This document shows positions 1-8,194 of a DNA stretch of 44,507 nucleotides, one piece after another. The notes beneath the pieces are model-generated. The model searched no databases and was not told the origin of the DNA. It worked only from the letters and a program-made list of their open reading frames with translations. Source of the DNA: Streptomyces sporangiiformans (GTDB lineage: Bacteria; Actinomycetota; Actinomycetes; Streptomycetales; Streptomycetaceae); contig NZ_VCHX02000340.1 in assembly GCF_005768555.2 (NCBI RefSeq), positions 1-44,507 on the forward strand, read 5' to 3'. Every line of letters starts with the position of its first letter. The stretch's first letter is position 1. The translations under genes and the position numbers were made by a program.

Positions 1-88
1 CTGGTACAACTACCACCGACCCCACACCGGAATCAGCGGCCACACCCCAGCCAGCCGCGTCACCAACCTGTCCGAACAGCACAACTAG
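1..88 (+). mobile_element. 3' end of an IS481-type transposase (partial)
   Basis: The frame starting at base 2 reads a C-terminal tail WYNYHRPHTGISGHTPASRV..., stopping at TAG 86-88. The W-Y-N-x-x-R-P-H pattern followed by a 'P.SRVTNL' tail is typical of the C-terminus of DDE transposases of the IS481 family in Streptomyces. Everything upstream lies outside the window, so completeness cannot be judged. The sequence just after the stop (about 91-104, ending in ACA) could be the terminal inverted repeat, but the partner end is not visible. Confidence 0.7.
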
Positions 89-562
89 GGCCTGTCCGGC
101 GACAGCGGTCGGCTCCGCACGCGCCGACCACGAGGGTGAGGCACGCGCAGAACGGCTTTCCGGTACTGTCGATGGCTTCCGTAGCGGCCGGAACCGTTCG
201 CTCACCAAGGTCGCTACAGTCACCGGACTGCCCCCTTCGCCGGATCCGGCACGGAGGGCATCACCGCGGTGTAAGAAAGCGGCCGCCGCGGCGCCGGCGC
301 CCCGGTCCTCTCCGGGGCGCCGCGCGCGACTCGCCAGTGGCGGGTTTCCTTCGTTTCCTGTGGGAGTTCGACCGGTGTTTTGTTCACTTCGTTGACACGA
401 GTCACCGCCGGATCTAGTTTTCCGCTGCGTACCCGTGACACCTGACGGCACATCAATTCGCTTGGCGCAACGACACGTTCAAGGGTCGAACGCCAACTTG
501 CCGGTGACACGTGTACATGCGCTCCCCAACGACGTGTCCGCGCACCCAAGGAGTGACGGCTC
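89..562. other. Intergenic stretch before the esterase; no gene seen
   Basis: Several frames are open in this GC-rich stretch, but none has a convincing ribosome binding site or a recognisable product. It holds the presumed right end of the IS element and, near its 3' side, a promoter-like sequence (see 392-420). Confidence 0.6.
392..420 (+). promoter_or_regulatory. Candidate HrdB-type promoter for the esterase
   Basis: TTGACA (392-397) and TAGTTT (415-420) are separated by exactly 17 bases and point toward the esterase starting at 563. The -35 is a perfect consensus and the -10 fits the Streptomyces TAgnnT pattern. The implied leader is about 135 nt. Confidence 0.5.
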
Positions 563-2167
563 ATGCCCGACACCGTGTCCCGGCGATCGGCCCTGCGTCT
601 GCTGCTGAGCGCACTGGCCGCCGCCCTCCTCCTCACTGCCGCACCCACATCCGCCGCGGCGTCCCCTGCCTCGGCCGCTCAGGACCCACCCCTCGTCCGG
701 ACCGAGCAGGGCTGGGTTCGCGGTGAGACCACCGCCGAAGGGCGGCAGTTCCTCGGCATCCCCTACGCACAACAGCCCGTCGGCGACCTCCGCTGGCGCG
801 AACCACGGTCCGTCGAGAGATGGCAGGGCGTGCGCGCCGCGCGGGACTTCGGCAACCGTTGTGTCCAGACGAAGAGTTGGGACCCGGGCTATGAAGAGCC
901 CAGCCACACCGAGGACTGCCTCGACCTCAACGTGTACGTCCCCGAAGGCGCCGGACGGCGTCCGGTCATGGTCTGGCTGCACGGTGGCGGGCTGACCGCG
1001 GGCGCGGGCGAGGACATTGTTCCCGACACCTTCGCGCGGCAGACCGGCACGGTCGTGGTGACCGTCAACTACCGCCTCGGCGCGATGGGTTTCCTCGCCG
1101 CGGCCGGACTCGACCGGGAGACGCGCGACGGTGTGTCGGGCAACTTCGGAATGCTCGACCAGCGGGCAGCTCTCCGCTGGGTGCGTGCCAACATCGGCCG
1201 CTTCGGCGGCGATCCGGGCCGCGTCACCATCGCGGGCGAGTCCGCGGGCGGCCGTTCGGTCTGCACCCAGATGGCTTCGCCGATGTCACGGGGCCTCTAC
1301 CGCGCGGGGATCGTCCAAAGCGGAGCGTATGAGGACTGTGCGGCCCGCACGCACAAGGAGGCGGTGACTCAGGGCGCGGCCTTCATGAAGAAGCTGGGAT
1401 GCACGAGCGTGGCCTGTCTACGCGGCAAGTCCGCCAAGGAAGTCCTCGCCGCCCAGGCCGGCTTCCCCTGGGAACCCGTGGTCGGCGGCGACTTCCTGCC
1501 CGTGCAGCCCTTCGAGGCGTATGCGAACGGTGCGGCCGCCCGCGTCCCCGTACTCGGCGGAGCCAATCAGGACGAGGGGCGGATGTTCGCCTTCGCCCAG
1601 TTCGACGCGAACGGGACGCCGCTCACGGCCGAGCGGTATCCCGATGTGGTGCGATCCGCATTCGGCGCGGAGCAGGCCGACCGGGTACTCCAGCGGTACC
1701 CGCTGACGGACTACGCCTCGCCGACCCTCGCGTACGCCACCGCCTTCGGGGACCAGCTGATGGCCTGCCCGGCGCTCCGGCTCGACCACGTGCTCAAGGG
1801 CCGCGGCCCGGTCTACGCGTACGAGTTCGCCGACCGCACGGGGCCGCCCTTCGCCTCTTTGCGGAACCTCGGCACGGACTTCGACTTCGGAGCGACCCAT
1901 GTGAACGAGGTGCAGTACCTCTTCAAGCACTTCGGTCTGGAGTCTCCGCTGAACGCCGAGCAGCGGGTGCTCTCGCGGCAGATGATCCAGTACTGGGGGT
2001 CGTTCATCCGGGACGGTGTGCCGCGTGCCGACGGGCAGCCGGCGATGCCGGACGGGCAGAAGAAGGTGCTGTCCCTGCGAACCGCCTCACAGGGCGGGAA
2101 CAGCCAGAGCGCGACGGTCCGCAGTGAGCACCAGTGCGACCTCTGGGACGCTTCGTCGCCCCGGTGA
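563..2167 (+). CDS. Secreted type-B carboxylesterase
   Basis: A 534-residue protein of the carboxylesterase/lipase type B alpha/beta-hydrolase family, predicted to hydrolyse carboxylic esters outside the cell. The N-terminus has twin arginines (residues 7-8), a hydrophobic stretch (about 11-26) and Ala-rich cleavage candidates near 30-39, so export is expected, possibly by Tat. The nucleophile elbow GESAGG places Ser at 227. The oxyanion loop HGGG is at 140-143. Glu338 (in NQDEGR) and His446 (in GATHVNE) complete the likely triad. The ATG at 563 follows an AAGGAG-like site. The length is normal for the family, and the gene stands alone after a promoter-like sequence. The last codons are partly duplicated 80 bases downstream. 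Confidence 0.9.
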   Translation: MPDTVSRRSALRLLLSALAAALLLTAAPTSAAASPASAAQDPPLVRTEQGWVRGETTAEGRQFLGIPYAQQPVGDLRWREPRSVERWQGVRAARDFGNRCVQTKSWDPGYEEPSHTEDCLDLNVYVPEGAGRRPVMVWLHGGGLTAGAGEDIVPDTFARQTGTVVVTVNYRLGAMGFLAAAGLDRETRDGVSGNFGMLDQRAALRWVRANIGRFGGDPGRVTIAGESAGGRSVCTQMASPMSRGLYRAGIVQSGAYEDCAARTHKEAVTQGAAFMKKLGCTSVACLRGKSAKEVLAAQAGFPWEPVVGGDFLPVQPFEAYANGAAARVPVLGGANQDEGRMFAFAQFDANGTPLTAERYPDVVRSAFGAEQADRVLQRYPLTDYASPTLAYATAFGDQLMACPALRLDHVLKGRGPVYAYEFADRTGPPFASLRNLGTDFDFGATHVNEVQYLFKHFGLESPLNAEQRVLSRQMIQYWGSFIRDGVPRADGQPAMPDGQKKVLSLRTASQGGNSQSATVRSEHQCDLWDASSPR

Positions 2168-2203
2168 CCAGGGGGCCGGTCCGGCGGAGGACGACTGTTC
2201 ACT

Positions 2204-2256
2204 GTGAGCACCAGTGCAACCTGTGGGACTGCGCTGCCGTCTCAGTGAACAGGTAG
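2204..2256 (+). repeat. Duplicated esterase tail (gene remnant)
   Basis: Bases 2204-2229 repeat 2124-2149 with about 24 of 26 identities. The first copy encodes the esterase's C-terminal EHQCDLWD. The second keeps the same frame (EHQCNLWD) and runs to a TAG at 2254-2256 but has no start. It looks like the surviving end of a second esterase copy lost by deletion. Confidence 0.55.
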
Positions 2257-2329
2257 TCTGCCCCGGCGTGCGTTCTTCGAAAGAGCGCGCGCCGGGAACG
2301 CGGGTTCGTTGGATGGGGAGGAAACGGCG

Positions 2330-3013
2330 TTGCACGTCCAGGAATGGCTCGAGACCGTGCCTGCGGTCAGCATCTACGCGCTGGTGGGCGTGGTCATCGG
2401 TCTGGAGAGCCTGGGCATTCCGCTGCCCGGCGAGATCATCCTGGTCTCGTCTGCGCTGCTCGCCTCCCAGCACGGCGAGATCGACCCCTTCATCCTCGGC
2501 GCGTGCGCCACCGCCGGCGCGATCATCGGGGACTCCATCGGGTACGCCATCGGCCGCAAGGGCGGACGTCCGCTGCTGGCCTGGCTCGGCGGCAAATTCC
2601 CCAAGCACTTCAGCGAGGGCCATGTCGCCACCGCGGAACGGTCCTTCGAGAAGTGGGGCATGTGGGCCGTGTTCTTCGGCCGCTTCGTCGCCCTGCTGCG
2701 GATCTTCGCGGGCCCGCTCGCCGGTGTCCTGCGCATGCCGTACTGGAAGTTCCTGATCGCCAACGTCTTCGGCGGGATCCTCTGGGCGGGCGGCACCACG
2801 GCCGTCATCTACTACGTCGGCGTCGTCGCCGAGTCCTGGCTCAAGCGCTTCTCCTGGCTCGGCCTGGTGGCGGCCGTGCTCATCGGGCTGGTCTCCATGC
2901 TGGTCCTCAAGCGCAAGGCCAAGAAGGCGACGGCCCAGACGGCGACCGCCGGGACCGTGACGGAGAAGGCAGCGGCCGGGGCCGAGCCGGAGACCGTCCC
3001 GGCCGCCGACTGA
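2330..3013 (+). CDS. DedA-family membrane protein
   Basis: About 227 residues of the DedA/VTT (SNARE-associated) family, polytopic membrane proteins implicated in lipid scrambling and membrane homeostasis. The sequence shows a hydrophobic helix near the N-terminus with a GIPLPGE motif, a glycine-rich segment, and the family motif F-x-R-F-x-x-x-x-R...AGPLAGVLRM in the middle. Two further membrane helices follow, then a Lys/Ala-rich cytoplasmic tail. The TTG at 2330 is preferred because GGGGAGGAA lies 7 bases upstream. An in-frame TTG at 2309 has no such site. The gene converges on the next one with a single base between stops. Confidence 0.85.
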   Translation: MHVQEWLETVPAVSIYALVGVVIGLESLGIPLPGEIILVSSALLASQHGEIDPFILGACATAGAIIGDSIGYAIGRKGGRPLLAWLGGKFPKHFSEGHVATAERSFEKWGMWAVFFGRFVALLRIFAGPLAGVLRMPYWKFLIANVFGGILWAGGTTAVIYYVGVVAESWLKRFSWLGLVAAVLIGLVSMLVLKRKAKKATAQTATAGTVTEKAAAGAEPETVPAAD

Positions 3014-3014
3014 G

Positions 3015-3548
3015 TCACCGCTCCTCGTGGGCGGCCTGGTGCGCCCTGGCCATTTCCACGTACAGCGTGCCGTTCAGCGAGATGCCCTCGCGCTCCTCGG
3101 CGGTCAGCTCTCGCTTCACCTTGGCGGGTACGCCCGCGACGAGCGAGCCCGGGGGCACGCGCATGCCCTGCGGCACCAGCGCCTGCGCGGCGACCAGTGA
3201 ACCGGCGCCGATCACTGCCCCGTTGAGCACCGTGGCACCCATTCCGATCAGGCAGTCGTCCTCGACCGTGGCGCCGTGCACGACGGCGTTGTGGCCGATC
3301 GAGACGCGCTCGCCGATGGTGATCGGGAAGCCCGGGTCGACATGGAGTGAGCAATTGTCCTGGACATTGCTGTCGGCGCCTATGACGATCGGTCCGCAGT
3401 CGGCCCGCAGCACCGCGCCGTACCAGACGCTCGCGCCCGCATGCAGCGTCACCTCGCCGAGCACCACGGACGTCGGGGCGGTGAACGCCTCCTGATCCAC
3501 CTTCGGATCCTTGCCGCCCACGCCCGCGATCAGCGCCTTGTGCGTCAT
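3015..3548 (-). CDS. Gamma-carbonic-anhydrase-like hexapeptide protein
   Basis: A 177-residue left-handed beta-helix protein of the gamma carbonic anhydrase/PaaY/YrdA family. Three metal-ligand histidines are visible: one in NCSLHVD and two in GHNAVVHG, the family's usual layout. The helical repeats run through most of the protein (isoleucine/valine every six residues), followed by a short C-terminal alpha-helix. The ATG at 3548 is preferred because AGGAGTGG precedes it. A longer frame reaches 3641 but lacks a site. Whether it is a true anhydrase or binds another ligand cannot be told. It is convergent with dedA and divergent from the acetyltransferase. Confidence 0.85.
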   Translation of the reverse strand: MTHKALIAGVGGKDPKVDQEAFTAPTSVVLGEVTLHAGASVWYGAVLRADCGPIVIGADSNVQDNCSLHVDPGFPITIGERVSIGHNAVVHGATVEDDCLIGMGATVLNGAVIGAGSLVAAQALVPQGMRVPPGSLVAGVPAKVKRELTAEEREGISLNGTLYVEMARAHQAAHEER

Positions 3549-3666
3549 CGCCCACTCCTTGTCTCGTCGGTACCGGCACCGTAAGCCATCGGGGGAGGCC
3601 GGGGTGGGGCGAAGATCACAGCCGTACGACCTCATGGGCACACCTCACGCTGAGTACGGTGAGCGG

Positions 3667-4458
3667 GTGCCCAAGCGCAAGAACACGTTCTCATCATGGC
3701 GGCGCCGGCTGTCCCAGCGCGTCGTGCAAGCGGGCTGGGCCTGGGCGCAACGTACGGGCGCCGTGACCGCCGACCATCCCGGGCGGCTGCGCTTCGGCGC
3801 GATAGGAACGGGTACCAGGCTCGCCTTCCCGCAGGGCACGGTCTTCGGCGAGCCGTGGATCCACCTCGGCTCGCACTGCATCATCGCCGAACAGGTCACC
3901 CTGACCGCCGGGTTGATGCCCGACCTCGACCTCGGGCCGGACCCCATCCTGCGCCTCGGTGACGGTGTCGTGCTGGGCCGCGGCAGCCACGTCATCGCCG
4001 ACACGACGGTCACGATCGGCAGCGACTGCTACTTCGGCCCGTATGCGTACGTGACGTCCACGAACCACTCGTACGACGACCCCCACCAGCCGATCGGCAA
4101 GCAGTGGCCGCGGATGGAGGCGGTGGAGATCGGCTCGGGCTGCTGGATCGGGACGGGCGCGGTGATCCTGCCGGGGGCGCGGATCGGGCGGAACGTCGTG
4201 GTGGCGGCCGGTGCGGTGGTCCGCGGTGTGGTGCCGGACCACGCGGTGGTGGCCGGAGCCCCGGCACGCGTCGTGCGGCGCTGGTCGCCCGACGACGGCT
4301 GGCAGCCGCCGCTGCGTACGCCGCCACCGGTGCCGATCCCCGACGGAGTCACCCCGGAGCAGCTGCTGGCGCTGGCCGAACTCGACGCCGAGACCGCCGC
4401 CCGCCTCACCGCGCCGGCGCAGGAGAGCACCCCCGAGGACGTACGCGCCGAGTCCTGA
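3667..4458 (+). CDS. Hexapeptide-repeat acetyltransferase
   Basis: About 263 residues. A Lys/Arg-rich N-terminus is followed by left-handed beta-helix repeats typical of LbetaH O-acetyltransferases of the WcaF/NodL/maltose-acetyltransferase type. The motif TSTNHSYDDP holds the histidine usually catalytic in these enzymes, and GCWIGTGAVILPGARIG...VVAAGAVV is the classic C-terminal coil. A Pro-rich tail of about 55 residues follows and is probably disordered. The GTG at 3667 (GGTGAG upstream) is chosen over the ATG at 3634, but either is possible. Substrate unknown; many relatives modify sugars or glycolipids. Confidence 0.8.
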   Translation: MPKRKNTFSSWRRRLSQRVVQAGWAWAQRTGAVTADHPGRLRFGAIGTGTRLAFPQGTVFGEPWIHLGSHCIIAEQVTLTAGLMPDLDLGPDPILRLGDGVVLGRGSHVIADTTVTIGSDCYFGPYAYVTSTNHSYDDPHQPIGKQWPRMEAVEIGSGCWIGTGAVILPGARIGRNVVVAAGAVVRGVVPDHAVVAGAPARVVRRWSPDDGWQPPLRTPPPVPIPDGVTPEQLLALAELDAETAARLTAPAQESTPEDVRAES

Positions 4459-4491
4459 CGCGGCGCCTGAGTCTCACTCGGAGCCGGTGTC

Positions 4492-5343
4492 TCAGCCCGT
4501 GGCGAGCAGCACCGTGCCGACGAGGGCGAGGCCCGCACCCGTCGCCTGGAGCCCCCGCAGCCGCTCGCTGAGGAAGCCGCGCGCCGCCAGCGCCGTGACC
4601 ACCGGGTAGAGGGAGGCGAGTACGGCGGCCACCGTGACCGGGCCGTTCTGGGCGGCCAGCGCGTAGGTGCCGTTGGCCGCGACATCGGCGAGGCCGACGA
4701 AGGCGAGGGCCGGGAGCGAGCCCCAGGCGATCTTCGGTGGAGCCTCGGTGCCGCGCCGGACGGCGACATACAGGGCCGCGCCGCCCGCCGCCACATTCGT
4801 GACGCGCTGTACGAACAGGGCGAGGAAGAGACCGGTGAGGGTGGTCGACGCCTCGGCGATCAGGGCCATCACCGCGCCGAAGCCGAACGCCGCGAGCAGC
4901 GTGAGCAGGACGGCCTGCCGCTGCACGGGGGCGCCCTTGAACTGCGGGCCGCCCGCCAGCACGACTCCCACGACGGCGACCGCGATCCCCGCGAACTGCA
5001 GCAGCCCCGGGCGCTCGCCGAGGACGAGGCCCACCGCCACCGGGACGGCGACGCCGAGGGAGCCCAGCGGCGAGACGACGCCCATCGGGCCGAGGGCGAG
5101 TGCCTTGTAGAAGGCGAGCATCGCGACGGGTCCGACGAGCCCCGCCGCCACCGCGAACCACAACTGTGGGCCCGTCTCGCTCCAGGCCCCCGTCGCCACG
5201 ACGATCGCACCGAGCACGACAGTGGCGATCGACTGCGAGACGACCACCACCGTCAGCGCCGGCGTACGTCGCGTCAGCAGCCCGCCGCCGAAGTCGGCCA
5301 GTCCCCACAGGAGGCTCGTGGCCAGGGCGAAGAGTGCTGTCAT
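4492..5343 (-). CDS. EamA/DMT-superfamily transporter
   Basis: A 283-residue membrane protein with ten predicted hydrophobic helices arranged as two EamA repeats, the drug/metabolite transporter fold. The first repeat contains a GLADFGGG turn and a conserved PLGSLGVAVP segment. The second ends with SLYPVVTAL...LSERL, the canonical EamA 'yP..t.l.a...l.E' signature. Likely an exporter of a small metabolite. It is transcribed divergently from an XRE-cupin regulator, a common pairing in which the regulator controls the transporter. Confidence 0.88.
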   Translation of the reverse strand: MTALFALATSLLWGLADFGGGLLTRRTPALTVVVVSQSIATVVLGAIVVATGAWSETGPQLWFAVAAGLVGPVAMLAFYKALALGPMGVVSPLGSLGVAVPVAVGLVLGERPGLLQFAGIAVAVVGVVLAGGPQFKGAPVQRQAVLLTLLAAFGFGAVMALIAEASTTLTGLFLALFVQRVTNVAAGGAALYVAVRRGTEAPPKIAWGSLPALAFVGLADVAANGTYALAAQNGPVTVAAVLASLYPVVTALAARGFLSERLRGLQATGAGLALVGTVLLATG

Positions 5344-5378
5344 GGAGGCCTCGCAGTACAGTGCGGTGAACGATCAGG

Positions 5379-5416
5379 TGCACCACACCATAGTGCAATG
5401 AATTAGACTCTGTCAT
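5379..5416 (-). promoter_or_regulatory. Candidate eamA promoter with overlapping inverted repeat
   Basis: Read toward the EamA gene, ATGACA (complement of 5411-5416) and TATGGT (complement of 5387-5392) are 18 bases apart. The inverted repeat TGCAC (5379-5383)/GTGCA (5393-5397) straddles the -10. This would suit repression by the adjacent XRE-cupin protein. Assignment is by eye. Confidence 0.35.
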
Positions 5417-5435
5417 TCAGAATATTGGACGGAAT

Positions 5436-6008
5436 GTGTCGGACCTCGACCTGCTGACCCAGTCCCTGGCGCGCAACGTCAAGCGCTGGCGCACCGAGCG
5501 CGGCTTCACCCTGGAGGCGCTGGCCGCCCGCGCGGGGGTCAGCCGCGGCATGCTCATCCAGATCGAGCAGGCCCGGACCAACCCCAGCCTGGGCACCGTC
5601 GTCAAGATCGGCGACGCACTCGGCGTCAGCATCACCACGCTGCTGGACTACGAGCAGGGCCCGAAGGTGCGGATCATCCCGGCCGGGCAGGCCGTCCGGC
5701 TCTGGCACACCGACGCCGGCAGCTACAACCGGCTCCTCGCGGGGGCCGAGGCCCCCGGGCCGCTGGAGATGTGGGACTGGCTGCTGATGCCGGGCGAGGG
5801 CAGTCCCTCGGACCCGCACCCGGCCGGCACCGTCGAACTCCTCCACGTCACCGCGGGCGAGCTGACGCTCACGGTCGACGGCACGGAGTACCGGGTTCCG
5901 GCGGGAGCGAGTGCCTCCTTCGAGGCCAACGTCCCCCATACGTACGCCAATTCGGGCGACGTACCGCTGGAGATGGTCATGGCGGTGTCGGTCCCGGCCG
6001 TGCACTGA
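5436..6008 (+). CDS. XRE-family regulator with C-terminal cupin
   Basis: A 190-residue transcription factor. Residues about 8-65 form an XRE-type helix-turn-helix (LEALAARAGVSRGMLIQIE is the recognition region). Residues about 105-185 form a cupin_2 sensor barrel with the pattern HPAGTVELLHVTAGELTL...VPHTYAN. This architecture is the SutR/PuuR-type small-molecule-responsive regulator. The start is GTG 5436 after GGACGG. Its position back-to-back with an EamA transporter suggests it controls that gene and itself. Confidence 0.87.
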   Translation: MSDLDLLTQSLARNVKRWRTERGFTLEALAARAGVSRGMLIQIEQARTNPSLGTVVKIGDALGVSITTLLDYEQGPKVRIIPAGQAVRLWHTDAGSYNRLLAGAEAPGPLEMWDWLLMPGEGSPSDPHPAGTVELLHVTAGELTLTVDGTEYRVPAGASASFEANVPHTYANSGDVPLEMVMAVSVPAVH

Positions 6009-6051
6009 GACACCCGTCGAGGGGTGCCCGCAGGGCTGTTAGCGTGCGGTC

Positions 6052-6609
6052 ATGCGCGCTCCCATCGGACACTTCGACAACGCCGCGCCGGCTCCCGACT
6101 GCCTGGACGCACTGACCCGCCCCGTCGCCGACGCGGTACGCCAGTGGCGCGGCAGCGTCCCCGCCGAGCAGATCGTGTACGTCGACACCGAGCCGGACTG
6201 GGCCGACACCGCCACGTTCGTCCAGCACTACGGCGAGGAACTCCTCGAGCAGTCCGCCAACTGTGTCGTCGTCGCGGGCAAGCGCGGCGGGGAGACCACT
6301 CTGGTCGCGTGCGTCGTACTCTCCGGCACCCGGGTCGATGTGAACGGTGTGGTCCGGCGCCACCTCGGCGCGCGCAAGGCGTCGTTCGCGGCGATGGACA
6401 CGGCCACCGGCGAGACCGGCATGGAGTACGGCGGGATCACGCCGATCGGGCTGCCCGCCACGTGGCCGGTGCTGGTGGACTCGGCGGTGGTCGATCTGCC
6501 GTACGTCCTGGTCGGCAGCGGCCGCCGGCGCGGAAAGCTGCTGGTCCCGGGAAAGGCGTTCGCGGAGTTGCCGAACGCCGTGGTGCTGGAGGGGCTCGGC
6601 GTCGCCTGA
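6052..6609 (+). CDS. YbaK/EbsC-type aminoacyl-tRNA deacylase-like protein
   Basis: A 185-residue protein of the YbaK/ProX editing-domain family, which hydrolyses mischarged aminoacyl-tRNAs in trans. Recognisable segments are ANCVVVAGKRGGE, a central RRHLGARKASFAAMD (the region that carries the catalytic Lys in YbaK) and MEYGGITPIGLP, which matches the family's 'G...G.i.P.gl' signature. It is probably separately transcribed from the XRE gene, 43 bases upstream. It is convergent with the metal exporter gene. Confidence 0.82.
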   Translation: MRAPIGHFDNAAPAPDCLDALTRPVADAVRQWRGSVPAEQIVYVDTEPDWADTATFVQHYGEELLEQSANCVVVAGKRGGETTLVACVVLSGTRVDVNGVVRRHLGARKASFAAMDTATGETGMEYGGITPIGLPATWPVLVDSAVVDLPYVLVGSGRRRGKLLVPGKAFAELPNAVVLEGLGVA

Positions 6610-6624
6610 CCTCGTCGGGGCGGG

Positions 6625-7728
6625 TCAGGCCGCCGCGTGATGGGCCAGAACGAGGTGGGGGTCCGTTTCCCCGGGAGCCGGTGACGGGTCGGCGTGGACC
6701 AGGGCCGCGGTGAGCCCGGGAACGGCGTGCAGCAGGGCGTGTTCGGCCTCGACCGCGATGCGGTGGGCGTGCCGCACGCTCGCTTCGCCGTCCACGACCA
6801 GCGCGACCTCGGCACGCAGCCGGTGGCCGATCCAGCGCAGCCTCAGCTCGCCGACATCCTGCACGCCCGGCACCTCGCGCAGCGCACGCTCGGCCGTGTC
6901 CACCAGCGCCGGGTCGATCGCGTCCATCACCCGGCGGAAGACCTCGCGCGCGGCGTCACGGAGCACCAGCAGCAGAGCCGCCGTGATCGCCAGCCCCACG
7001 ATCGGGTCGGCGAGCTGCCAGCCGAGTGCGGCCCCGCCCGCGCCGAGCAGGACTGCGAGCGAGGTGAACCCGTCCGTGCGCGCGTGCAGGCCGTCCGCGA
7101 CGAGGGCTGCCGAGCCGATCTCGCGGCCGACGCGGATGCGGTAGCGGGCCACCCACTCGTTGCCCGCGAAGCCGATGACGGCCGCCGCGGCGACGACCGG
7201 AATGTGGTCCACCGGGCGCGGATCGAGCAGGCGGTCGATCGCCGTCCAGCCCGTGAACACGGCGGACGCGGCGATCGTCAGCACGATCACGAGGCCCGCC
7301 AGATCCTCGGCCCGCCCATAGCCGTAGGTGAACCGCCGTGTCGCCGCGCGCCGGCCCAGGACGAAGGCGATGCCAAGAGGTACGGCGGTGAGCGCGTCCG
7401 CGGCGTTGTGCACGGTGTCGCCCAGCAGTGCGACCGAACCGGAGATCACGACCACCCCTGCCTGCGCCGCGGCGGTCACACCGAGCACGGCCAGCGAGAT
7501 CCACAGGGCCCGGATGCCGCGGGCGGAGGACTCCAAGGCGGCGTCGACCTTGTCGGCGGCCTCGTGGGAGTGGGGTGTGAGGAGGTGCCGCAGCCGGTGA
7601 CGCAGACGCGAGAGGCGCGAGCGGTGCGCGCGCTGGTCGTGGCTGTGGTGGTGCTCGCGTCTGTCGTGGCTGTGGCTCTGGCCGGGCTCGTGCTGGTGGT
7701 GGGCGTGCCCATGGTGCTCGGTGCTCAC
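6625..7728 (-). CDS. Cation diffusion facilitator (Zn2+/Co2+ efflux)
   Basis: About 367 residues of the CDF/ZnT family, exporting divalent cations in exchange for protons. The N-terminus is a histidine-rich metal-binding tail (many H residues in about the first 35). Two transmembrane HxxxD metal sites are visible: GDTVHNAAD in helix 2 and ADGLHARTDG in helix 5. A cytoplasmic ferredoxin-like domain follows (ALREVPGVQDVGELRLR). The GTG at 7728 is chosen because AAGGTG precedes it; the open frame extends to 7815 without a site. It is divergent from an ArsR repressor, a classic metal-responsive pair. Confidence 0.88.
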   Translation of the reverse strand: MSTEHHGHAHHQHEPGQSHSHDRREHHHSHDQRAHRSRLSRLRHRLRHLLTPHSHEAADKVDAALESSARGIRALWISLAVLGVTAAAQAGVVVISGSVALLGDTVHNAADALTAVPLGIAFVLGRRAATRRFTYGYGRAEDLAGLVIVLTIAASAVFTGWTAIDRLLDPRPVDHIPVVAAAAVIGFAGNEWVARYRIRVGREIGSAALVADGLHARTDGFTSLAVLLGAGGAALGWQLADPIVGLAITAALLLVLRDAAREVFRRVMDAIDPALVDTAERALREVPGVQDVGELRLRWIGHRLRAEVALVVDGEASVRHAHRIAVEAEHALLHAVPGLTAALVHADPSPAPGETDPHLVLAHHAAA

Positions 7729-7784
7729 AAGCGTCACCTTTCCGTGCGCGGCAGTGGACTCGGTAGGGTCCACAGGGCCATTAT

Positions 7785-8150
7785 GTGCGTATGAGCGCAC
7801 GCATGCACCTATCATCTGCGCACGATGCGCATCCGCGCACCCCTGGCGAGGAGCAGTTCGCTCTCGCCGCCGAACTCCTCGCCCTCCTCGGCGACCGCAC
7901 CCGCCTCGTCCTGCTGCACGCCCTGGCCGATGACGAGGCCGACGTCACCACCCTCACCGAGCGGTGCGGCGCGGCCCGCCCGGCCGTCAGCCAGCACCTG
8001 GCGCGGCTGCGTCTCGCGGGGCTCGTGAACACCCGCAAGGAGGGCCGCCGGGTGATCTACTCCCTGCGCGACGGTCATCTGCGCCGGGTCGTGGACGAGG
8101 CGCTCAACCTCGCCGACCACCGGCTGAGCGACCGGCCGGCACACGACTGA
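7785..8150 (+). CDS. ArsR/SmtB-family metal-responsive repressor
   Basis: A 121-residue winged-helix protein. The core LLALLGDRTRLVLLHAL...CGAARPAVSQHLARLRLAGLVNTRKEGRRVIYSL is the ArsR fold with its recognition helix and wing. The C-terminal helix has His/Asp residues (EALNLADHRLSD...AHD) suitable for an alpha-5 metal site of the SmtB/CzrA type. No ArsR-type CxC site is present, which favours Zn/Co/Ni over arsenic. The GTG at 7785 has AGGG at ideal spacing; ATG 7791 is an alternative. It probably represses the divergent CDF exporter. Confidence 0.88.
   Translation: MRMSARMHLSSAHDAHPRTPGEEQFALAAELLALLGDRTRLVLLHALADDEADVTTLTERCGAARPAVSQHLARLRLAGLVNTRKEGRRVIYSLRDGHLRRVVDEALNLADHRLSDRPAHD
7786..7803. 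promoter_or_regulatory. Candidate ArsR operator
   Basis: Inverted repeat TGCGT-8-ACGCA overlapping the start of the arsR gene, within a stretch rich in TGCG/CGCA motifs. The position suits autoregulation and control of the divergent CDF gene. Assigned by symmetry only. Confidence 0.35.
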
Positions 8151-8194
8151 GTGCCCCATCCGCCCGCGCTCCGGGGCCGCCGCCCGTGCTCCGT

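Noticed and set aside
6011..6026. Small CACCC/GGGTG hairpin between the XRE and YbaK genes
   Set aside because: A 5-bp stem is too short to call a terminator in DNA of this GC content.
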